From assembly GCA_002327785.1 (NCBI GenBank), contig DCUI01000031.1, forward strand, positions 1-12,986: DNA of 12,986 nt. The letters run 5' to 3'. The position numbers were made by a program, and so were the translations under genes. Below, in pieces: positions 7,247-12,986 of the stretch (position 1 is the first letter of the stretch; each line of letters begins with the position of its first letter). The notes beneath the pieces are model-generated. The model was not told the DNA's origin, ran no database searches, and saw nothing but the letters and a program-made list of their open reading frames with translations. This DNA comes from Phycisphaerales bacterium UBA2218. Its GTDB lineage: Bacteria > Planctomycetota > Phycisphaerae > Sedimentisphaerales > Anaerobacaceae.

Positions 7247-7350
7247 CTGTCATCCCGAACGCAGCACAGCGGAATGAAGGATCCGGGCTGCGACCGCCGG
7301 CAACCTTCTGTTCGCCGGCCGGATCCCTTCGCTGTCGCTCAGGATGACAG
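7247..7350. repeat. Long imperfect palindrome (intergenic repeat element)
   Basis: The left arm 7247-7286 starts CTGTCATCC and ends GAAGGATCCGG, and the right arm 7319-7350 starts CCGGATCCC and ends GGATGACAG. They pair over most of their length. A second inner stem is formed by GCCGGC at 7296-7301 and 7314-7319. The sequence pattern (TGTCATCC, GCG, CAGCGAAGGATC) resembles dispersed intergenic repeats common in environmental bacterial genomes. It lies in the 179-bp gap between the xylose-isomerase-like gene and the PIG-L gene, so it would form a strong hairpin in the operon transcript. No protein is called in it. Confidence 0.65.
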
Positions 7351-7374
7351 AATGGGTATTCCCTTCGCCCGTTG

Positions 7375-8409
7375 TCACCTGCCCATCAAATGGTTGACAA
7401 TGAACAGATCGAGTTCTTCATAGTCGCGGTCGGCGATCAGTTGCTCGACGCGACCTTCGTCCAGGCTGCGGACCAGGTCCACGAGGTTCAGGAAGATTTC
7501 CCGGCTGTTGCTCAGGTGCTTCGTCGCGGTCTCGATCTTCTGCGTCCGCATGGCCTTGACGTCCAACCCGACGAATTCGCCCCTCGTGCCGTAGTTGTAC
7601 TTGTCGAGAATGCGGACCTGGTTGAACGCGCGGCGCAGATTCACCGACCCGAAGCTTTTGTCCTCGTCGAACTTCAGGCCGTTCTGGTCGTTCAGGTGGA
7701 CCGTGTAGAGCTTGCCATAGGCCAGCGCAAAGCCCATCTCATCCGACGGGTCCAGGCCCGCCAGGATCGCATGGGCCGTCTCGATATTGACGCCGACCCG
7801 CTTGTGGTCCGTCGTCAGGTATCCGAGGGCCATCGCGTGTCCCGTCGTCGGGATATAGGCATGATCCATCGGCTCATTCGGCTTGGGCTCGATGGCGATC
7901 TTGATGTTGCCGCTGTAGGCCAGCATGTCATTGATCGCCTCGACGAGGCGGTCCACGGCGACCTTGCTGTCCTTGGCCTCGCGGATGTAGGTCCCTTCGC
8001 GAGCCAGCCACAGAACGATCAGGTCCGTATCGAGAGCGGCGGCGATGTCGATGGAACGCCGGCTGCGGTCCTTGGCATATTGGCGGGCTTCGGGGTCGTT
8101 CGACGTGTAGCCGCCGTCGATGGTCCGCGGGTCCTCCCACAGCCTCGGGGCGACAAATTCGGCGGTCAGTCCTTCATCCTTGAGCATCCGCCGGACCTCT
8201 TTGGCCTGCTTGACGATCTCCCGGGGACCCAGCTTGTTCATATTCGGCACCGCGTCGTCGTCGTGAAACTGCACGCCGTCGAAGCCAAGCTTCTTGTACA
8301 TCTTGAGCTTTTTCGCAAACGAAACGCTGCGTCGCACGGTCGGCCCGAACGGATCGGCGCCCTCGTGGACATTCCACGGCCCAAACGAAAATCGGTATTT
8401 TCCTGCCAT
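7375..8409 (-). CDS. Xylose isomerase-like TIM-barrel sugar isomerase (class I type)
   Basis: The product has 344 residues from ATG 8409 and aligns by eye with class I (actinobacterial-type) xylose isomerases: YRFSFGPWNVHEGADPFG at the start, QFHDDDAVP with the catalytic His-Asp pair H49 and D52, IEPKPNEP with E174 and K176, NIETAH with E210 and H213, KFDED with D248 and D250, and GLDVKAMRT with D283. W12 and W134 match the active-site tryptophans. The expected reaction is reversible aldose-ketose isomerisation with two divalent metals in the cytoplasm. One ligand differs: the Asp of the HIDLN strand is His238 here. ATG 8409 has GGAG eight bases upstream in AAAGGAGATGTGAGG. An alternative start 19 codons upstream at 8466 would lie upstream of this strong site. 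It is the first gene of the operon, read from the promoter at 8482-8510. Confidence 0.85.
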   Translation of the reverse strand: MAGKYRFSFGPWNVHEGADPFGPTVRRSVSFAKKLKMYKKLGFDGVQFHDDDAVPNMNKLGPREIVKQAKEVRRMLKDEGLTAEFVAPRLWEDPRTIDGGYTSNDPEARQYAKDRSRRSIDIAAALDTDLIVLWLAREGTYIREAKDSKVAVDRLVEAINDMLAYSGNIKIAIEPKPNEPMDHAYIPTTGHAMALGYLTTDHKRVGVNIETAHAILAGLDPSDEMGFALAYGKLYTVHLNDQNGLKFDEDKSFGSVNLRRAFNQVRILDKYNYGTRGEFVGLDVKAMRTQKIETATKHLSNSREIFLNLVDLVRSLDEGRVEQLIADRDYEELDLFIVNHLMGR

Positions 8410-8481
8410 CCTCACATCTCCTTTATCAATCCAGAGCCAATATTCCGCCCGGCCGTCGCAGGGCACTGATTCCGATTCGAC

Positions 8482-8510
8482 ATCATAGCACAGTCAAAAC
8501 ACGACGACAA
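8482..8510 (-). promoter_or_regulatory. Sigma70-like promoter of the six-gene operon
   Basis: On the minus strand TTGTCG (8505-8510) is followed after exactly 17 nt by TATGAT (8482-8487, 5 of 6 to consensus). The -10 is 73 nt upstream of the ATG at 8409. It lies in the 128-bp gap after the FAD lipoprotein gene, so the operon can be expressed independently of that gene. No operator palindrome is obvious. Confidence 0.5.
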
Positions 8511-8537
8511 CCTCATGATCTATTTCACGTCTCACAG

Positions 8538-11500
8538 TCACTGGGGTGATCCCTTGTCATACCCAAGAATGGCAAGGGCATGTCGTGCGTAGTGCCCTCG
8601 CAGGTCCTGGGCGTATTGCTTCAGGACGTTCTGACCAAGCCCTTCATAGTCTCCACAGCGGTAGAGGGCACGGGCCAGGATCAACTCGCGAAGTGAGGAT
8701 TCGCGGGTCGAGGTGTCCGTCGGGCTGGGCGGAATGTTCCTGGTGGCCACATCGATATCGGTGTACGCGTGGCCGGTCATGCCGGGCTTTTGCAGCAGTT
8801 CGGCCAACGACTTTGCGGCGGCCGGATCGCCCAGCGTCTCCAACGCCATCGCGACGGCCCGGTGGTGTGATAATTCGTGCTCCGGGCCCAACTGGCGGAC
8901 CTTGGCCAGGATGGGCTCCCGTGCGTGTTCGCTGCGGGTCCGGCCCAGGGCGACGATGAGGCTGTCCACGACGCTCATGCTCATGCCGTATTGGCCCATG
9001 CCGGTGTACTTCCAGCCTTTGTCCCACTCGCGGGCGGCGACGGCCGCGGCCAGTGTCTCGACGCCGGTGGGGTCCCCCAGGATGCCCAGGATATGAGCGT
9101 AAGTCAGCTTGTCTTCATTCGATTCGGCTGTCTTGTACGCCTCGCGGAGCAGAGGCAACGCCGCTTCGGGCTGCGCAAAGATGATCTCGATGCCCTCGAA
9201 CTCCTTCGAGACGGTCCTGACGGCTTGCTCGACCTTCTCCCGTGGCAGCGGGAAGGAATCCGACTGCGTGAGAACTTCCGCAGACAGGTTGCCCTTTTCG
9301 ACGAGGTGTCGCTGCAACTCACGGATTTCGATTTCGCGGAGGTCCCTGCCCGTATGGGCGGCGGTCGCCGCGGCCAGGCCGGCGGCATAGCCCTGGTTTT
9401 GAATGTCCGGCTGCATGCGGATGACCGGCATCACGTCCCGGTGGGCGCTGACGCCAAGACCCGTGACGAGCACGCCCTCGATCCCTTTGGGCAGCAGGCA
9501 GCGGTAGGGGACGTAGCAGGGCAGGGCCTTGCGGTCCGGGGATCTGAGCAGGAACATGGGATGGATCGTGAAGCCGTGCGAGTCGAAGTTGCTGCTGGCC
9601 CGCACGACCGAATCGGGGAACGTCCGGTCGAGATAGACATCCATCGGCGAGAGGAAGAAATCCCCGACGATCTGCCGGCGCTCGCGGCTGTCGATAAGCT
9701 GCCCGAGATCGTAACGATCCGCAAATTTCTTGCGGGCGGCCAGGAAGGACTGCCAGGCATCGAGGACATCCAGATCGTCGATGAAGGCGTAATCCGTGTT
9801 TGTGTATCGGGCCCCAGGCTCCCAGTAGGGCAATCCCGTCCCCTGAACCGCAATGTGCTCGCCTCCGGTGTAAATGCACTCGGCGCCGGCGGCGGCGGCA
9901 ATCGTGGCGCTGCCGGTGGAGTCGACAACCGCCTTGGCCAGGACCACCCCGCGGCCGTGCGGCGTGGCCACGACGACGCCTTTCACCCGATTGCCCTCGA
10001 CAAACGCCCCGCAGCCGAGCACGCCGTACCAGATGTCGGCTTCGGCCTTGCGCAGCTCTCGCCGATACCATTCGATTTTGACTTGGCTGTTCCACGCCTG
10101 GCCTTCTCCGCTCTTACCCTCCGCCCCACCGCCAAGCTCGGCCAAGCCCTGGTCGATCTCCTTCGTGAAGCCTTCGCGATGCCCGTAGTAGTATTTGCCG
10201 ATCAAGCCCATCGTGCCGACGCCACCCAGGCCGTGGAGGTACTCGATGACGAGAGTCCTGGCTCCCTGGCGTGCTGCCGCGATGCCGGCCGGGGCGCCGC
10301 CCGTGCCGCCCCCCACGACCACGACATCGTACTGACCCAGCACGGGCAACGCGCTCTCCTCGGCTCTTACCTTGACGTTCTCGGGACCGGCGCGCATCCA
10401 CGCCGGATCGTCGCGAACGTCGCCCGGGGCAATCACCTTGCCGGTTCGCTTCTGAACCATGATTCCGGACGTCGAGGCGATAGTTCGGGTCTCGGCCGCA
10501 GCGGCCCGACCGACGCGGCTGCCGACCTGCATCAGTTCCAGAGGTCTCAGCATCGCCTCGACGGCGCGACGAGACACGTCGGCGCAGCCGGACAGGACAT
10601 AGAGGCGCCCCACTCTCATCGGCCGAAAGACGCCGAGGTCCACCTTGTCCGCCCCCGGCCACGTGCAGCACTGCATACCTCGGCCCTTCATGCGATCCGA
10701 CGGGACCGTGAACAGTTCCTCGGATGCATCGACCTGCTCGTGGTGCCACGTCAGGTCGCGGGCGATCTGCTCCGCCTGTGCATAGGATGCAAAAGACGCA
10801 TCCTTCATGGGGATGTCGAGCGAGTACTCGATGGCCTGATAGATCCGGCCATCACCGCCATACACAGGGGTCGGCAGTTGTCTGGCCTGGACATGGGGGG
10901 CAGTGACGGGCCGGCCGCCGATGACGATCCGCTTGAAGTTTTGCGTGCCCGGCGAAAACGGATCGAATCGCACGCCGGCCATCCTTGCGATAATGGCCCG
11001 CACAGTCGCGTCAACGATCACCTTGGCCCTGACGGCCTGCCGGCCCGAGCGATTGGCCATGATAATCCCTGCGAGATTGCCGCTTTCATCCAGCAGAAGC
11101 TCGGTCGCATAGCAGCCATACAGGAACTGGACGCCGACATTGAGCAGGGCGTCGTCAAGGACCCGCTTGACCTGCATCGGCGTCGGCGGCGTTCGGTAGG
11201 CCGGCGGGGTGATCTCTCGTTCCGGGCCCTCGACAACGACTTCTCCGAGAAGCACCCGCTTGGCTTCGGGCGTCTTGTGGACCGCGAATTTCAGGTAGCG
11301 AGCCTTCTGAGCGATCGTAGCCGACAGGGGGATGGCCGTCTCTTCAATGGAGCCCTCCCCCAATCGTTTGTTGGCGACGGTCGTGAGTTGCCGCCATCGC
11401 TGTCCGTCGTCGCCGGCGAAGATGGTGACATCCGCCACTTCAAAATCGCCATCGCGTTGATATACCATCAAGTGCACCCTGCCGACGGATTGTTCGCCTC

Positions 11501-12038
11501 CGAGATCGACCGTGATATTCACATCGGCGTCGTATTGGACGCTCTGAGAAGGTGCGCTGTGCCATTTGCCGTCCCTGAGACCCGCGAGGGAGTCCGAGTC
11601 TTTGTGGGGAGCGGCGGACTCCCCATCCGTTCGGTATGTGAATGGTATCGTGTTGCGGGTCGGCCCGGCCATGTCGGGTTCCGCAAAGAGGGCTGCCGCC
11701 AGCGGGGTCATCGGCTCTTCGTCAGGCTCCAACCAGAAGCGGTAGACGCCGCAGATGTCGTCGCCCAGATACGGTCTCGGTGCGGCCAGGAATACCTTGG
11801 CTCCGTCCTCGGCGGCCGCGACGGCTGCCGCGACGGCCCCCGAGCTGCCCCCGACGACCAGGACATCCACGTCGTAGAGAATCGGGAACTCGCGGGTGGA
11901 CTCCGGGACCGCGTCGCCGGAGACGGGCCACGCCAAGGGAGGGCGGGCATCCCGGAGCGCGGAGAGTCGTGAGCATCCGGCCAAGACCCCCAAGAGACAG
12001 GCAAGCAGCAGCGACCACGTTCGCAGGCATCTGGGCAT
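8538..12038 (-). CDS. Lipoprotein with two FAD-dependent oxidoreductase modules, discoidin-like insert and HEAT-like tail
   Basis: The product has 1166 residues. The N-terminus is a lipoprotein signal: hydrophobic 8-20, lipobox LAGC with C22. A first FAD-binding Rossmann start is at 55-97 (VDVLVVGGSSGAVAAA). A discoidin/F5-8C-like beta-sandwich occupies about 145-270 (LRDGKWHSAP, ITVDLGG, ARYLKFAV), inserted before the FAD domain resumes at about 285-525. A second, complete FAD_oxidored-type module begins at 570 (YDVVVVGGGTGGAPAG, GxGxxG intact at G576, G578 and G581, with GLGGVGTMG after it) and runs to about 900. Helical HEAT-like repeats fill about 950-1165. The first nucleotide-binding motif is degenerate (G63, then S65 and A68 at the second and third Gly positions). 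The likely role is oxidation of a sugar or other small compound at the envelope, with the discoidin-like part binding carbohydrate. The substrate is unknown. ATG 12038 has AAGGA seven bases upstream. Confidence 0.82.
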   Translation of the reverse strand: MPRCLRTWSLLLACLLGVLAGCSRLSALRDARPPLAWPVSGDAVPESTREFPILYDVDVLVVGGSSGAVAAAVAAAEDGAKVFLAAPRPYLGDDICGVYRFWLEPDEEPMTPLAAALFAEPDMAGPTRNTIPFTYRTDGESAAPHKDSDSLAGLRDGKWHSAPSQSVQYDADVNITVDLGGEQSVGRVHLMVYQRDGDFEVADVTIFAGDDGQRWRQLTTVANKRLGEGSIEETAIPLSATIAQKARYLKFAVHKTPEAKRVLLGEVVVEGPEREITPPAYRTPPTPMQVKRVLDDALLNVGVQFLYGCYATELLLDESGNLAGIIMANRSGRQAVRAKVIVDATVRAIIARMAGVRFDPFSPGTQNFKRIVIGGRPVTAPHVQARQLPTPVYGGDGRIYQAIEYSLDIPMKDASFASYAQAEQIARDLTWHHEQVDASEELFTVPSDRMKGRGMQCCTWPGADKVDLGVFRPMRVGRLYVLSGCADVSRRAVEAMLRPLELMQVGSRVGRAAAAETRTIASTSGIMVQKRTGKVIAPGDVRDDPAWMRAGPENVKVRAEESALPVLGQYDVVVVGGGTGGAPAGIAAARQGARTLVIEYLHGLGGVGTMGLIGKYYYGHREGFTKEIDQGLAELGGGAEGKSGEGQAWNSQVKIEWYRRELRKAEADIWYGVLGCGAFVEGNRVKGVVVATPHGRGVVLAKAVVDSTGSATIAAAAGAECIYTGGEHIAVQGTGLPYWEPGARYTNTDYAFIDDLDVLDAWQSFLAARKKFADRYDLGQLIDSRERRQIVGDFFLSPMDVYLDRTFPDSVVRASSNFDSHGFTIHPMFLLRSPDRKALPCYVPYRCLLPKGIEGVLVTGLGVSAHRDVMPVIRMQPDIQNQGYAAGLAAATAAHTGRDLREIEIRELQRHLVEKGNLSAEVLTQSDSFPLPREKVEQAVRTVSKEFEGIEIIFAQPEAALPLLREAYKTAESNEDKLTYAHILGILGDPTGVETLAAAVAAREWDKGWKYTGMGQYGMSMSVVDSLIVALGRTRSEHAREPILAKVRQLGPEHELSHHRAVAMALETLGDPAAAKSLAELLQKPGMTGHAYTDIDVATRNIPPSPTDTSTRESSLRELILARALYRCGDYEGLGQNVLKQYAQDLRGHYARHALAILGYDKGSPQ

Positions 12039-12085
12039 GGTTGTGTCCTTTCGAGATTCAGGTCCAGAGTCAGTCCATCACGGCA

Positions 12086-12113
12086 ATTATCGTCACGCGG
12101 CGCGTTTTTTCAA
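12086..12113 (-). promoter_or_regulatory. Sigma70-like promoter of the FAD lipoprotein gene
   Basis: On the minus strand TTGAAA (12108-12113, 5 of 6) is followed after 16 nt by GATAAT (12086-12091, 5 of 6). The -10 is 47 nt upstream of the ATG at 12038. It is the best-scoring promoter by eye in this intergenic region. Confidence 0.55.
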
Positions 12114-12165
12114 CGGGAACCTGTAACAAAACGCCTTCGCCTGCGTCCTATAGACGGGAATGTTG

Positions 12166-12194
12166 TTGCAGAAATGGTCTGTATTGGGTATAAG
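12166..12194 (+). promoter_or_regulatory. Candidate promoter of the beta-helix protein gene
   Basis: TTGCAG (12166-12171, 3 of 6) is followed after 17 nt by TATAAG (12189-12194, 5 of 6). This leaves a leader of about 80 nt before the ATG at 12281. It diverges from the promoter of the FAD lipoprotein gene, with about 72 bp between the two -35 to -10 blocks on the facing side (12113 to 12166 gap of 52 bp). Confidence 0.4.
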
Positions 12195-12280
12195 AAGAGA
12201 CTGAAAGGCGTTCGCGCACAGCACGAGATGCGCGATGCTGGTGTTGGTGATTGATCCGCAAGTGAGGGAAAGGGTATACC

Positions 12281-12986
12281 ATGAAAAAGGGTTTCTTGTT
12301 CGGGGTCTTTTTGTCTTCGTTGGCGGGCTCGTTGTCGTCGGCAGCCGTGCTGCGGGTGCCCGGCGAGTATCCGTCGATCCAGCAGGCCATCAGCGACAGC
12401 AACGATGGCGACACCGTGGTCGTGAGTCCGGGTATCTACTACGAGACGATCAATTTCAGCGGAAAGAATATCACGGTCACGAGCACCGACCCCAATGACC
12501 GGGGGATCGTCGGCTACACCATCATCAACGCCGACGGGGACGGCACCGTGGTGACCTTCGAGAATGGGGAGAGCTCAAAGACGGTTCTGACCGGCTTCAC
12601 CATCACAGGCGGCGTCGGCACACTCGCCGGCCACTCGTATGACTCGTCTTACAGCTACAAGATGTTCTACGGCGCCGGCGTCTATTGCCGTTACGGCTCG
12701 CCCACGATCAGCCATTGCGTGATCACGAGGAATCACGGACCCTACTATCGGAGGGAGGACGGCGCGACCCGCGAGTACGCCTATACCTATGGTGGCGGCA
12801 TCTACTGCGGGGGCGGCGGTGCCGTGATCGTCCACAACACGATCTACAACAACTCGGCCTACGGCGGCGGCGGCCTCTACGCTTCGGGCTTGGCTACCGT
12901 GTCGAACAATGTCATCTACAATAATTCGGCCGCCTATGGCGGGGGGGGATATGGCGGGTACTTCTACCTGGTCAACAACACGATCG
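12281..12986 (+). CDS. Secreted right-handed parallel beta-helix protein (partial, runs off window)
   Basis: The frame begins at ATG 12281 and stays open to the window end (235 complete codons). GAGGGAAAGGG ends six bases upstream as ribosome-binding site. Residues 1-22 are a Sec signal peptide (MKKGFLFGVF start, Ser/Ala-rich end, probable cleavage near A22). Residues 25-60 show the N-terminal cap typical of pectate-lyase-like beta-helix proteins (RVPGEYPSIQQAI, NDGDTVVVSPGIYYE). Short rungs follow, rich in Gly and Asn, with two near-repeats at about 185-200 and 209-223 (NTIYNNSAYGGGG, then NVIYNNSAAYGGGG). Families with this fold include polysaccharide lyases, but many planctomycete members have no known activity and may be surface adhesins. 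No catalytic residues can be assigned from this part. An 8-base G run at 12941-12948 is read without a frame break. Confidence 0.85.
   Translation, partial: MKKGFLFGVFLSSLAGSLSSAAVLRVPGEYPSIQQAISDSNDGDTVVVSPGIYYETINFSGKNITVTSTDPNDRGIVGYTIINADGDGTVVTFENGESSKTVLTGFTITGGVGTLAGHSYDSSYSYKMFYGAGVYCRYGSPTISHCVITRNHGPYYRREDGATREYAYTYGGGIYCGGGGAVIVHNTIYNNSAYGGGGLYASGLATVSNNVIYNNSAAYGGGGYGGYFYLVNNTI

Noticed and set aside
8877..11972. Very long plus-strand open frame (1031 codons) antisense to the FAD lipoprotein gene
   Set aside because: It is complementary to a gene with signal peptide, FAD motifs and ribosome-binding site. Its own translation shows no domain and is an effect of GC-rich codon use.
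12941..12948. Possible frameshift at the 8-base G run in the beta-helix gene
   Set aside because: The reading frame continues with typical beta-helix sequence (GGYFYLVNNTI) on the far side, so no error is indicated.
1..12986. tRNA, rRNA, CRISPR array or riboswitch
   Set aside because: No cloverleaf, rRNA-like segment, regularly spaced direct repeats or recognisable riboswitch core was seen on reading both strands.

Overview
The window looks like chromosomal DNA of an uncultured, GC-rich member of the Planctomycetota, most likely the Phycisphaerae side of that phylum. This is inferred from gene style. The window has a secreted right-handed beta-helix protein, an HNH/AP2 endonuclease-like protein with a Cys-rich N-terminus, a very large FAD-dependent lipoprotein, and a sugar-catabolic cluster built from DUF4432, PIG-L, NagB-like, PfkB and xylose-isomerase-like proteins. 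There is no rRNA or other marker to settle the taxonomy.

Layout. Positions 1-180 (+) hold the last 59 codons of a gene that probably encodes a glycoside hydrolase. Positions 181-640 have no convincing gene but contain a 95-nt inverted-repeat structure (526-620). An HNH/AP2 protein gene (641-1573, -) follows. From 8409 down to 1801 six genes run head-to-tail on the minus strand: xylose-isomerase-like, PIG-L deacetylase, NagB-like deaminase/isomerase, PfkB kinase, DUF4432 aldose-epimerase-like, and a mannitol-dehydrogenase-family enzyme. Spacings are 1 to 179 bp. A good sigma70-like promoter (8482-8510) lies upstream and a candidate intrinsic terminator (1746-1771) downstream. Two palindromic elements interrupt the run: one between the first two genes (7247-7350) and one inside the last gene (1938-1998). 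Upstream, also on the minus strand with its own promoter (12086-12113), is an 1166-residue lipoprotein with two FAD-binding modules, a discoidin-like insertion and a HEAT-like tail. Divergent from it is the start of a secreted beta-helix protein (12281 to the window end).

How the genes may work together. The six-gene run reads as a cytoplasmic route for a modified sugar. A PIG-L enzyme would remove an acyl group from an amino sugar, a NagB relative would deaminate and isomerise it, and a PfkB kinase would phosphorylate. A mutarotase-like DUF4432 protein, a xylose-isomerase-fold enzyme and a polyol dehydrogenase would interconvert aldose, ketose and polyol. Secreted or lipid-anchored products on either side (glycoside hydrolase end, FAD lipoprotein, beta-helix protein) suggest a polysaccharide-degradation locus. 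The substrate cannot be read from the sequence. Two of the enzymes carry altered active-site signatures, so the pathway may not be the textbook GlcNAc or xylose route.

Four minus-strand starts (4189, 6419, 7195, 8409) were moved inward from longer open frames because the inner ATG has the better ribosome-binding context, although that context is only modest at 7195.
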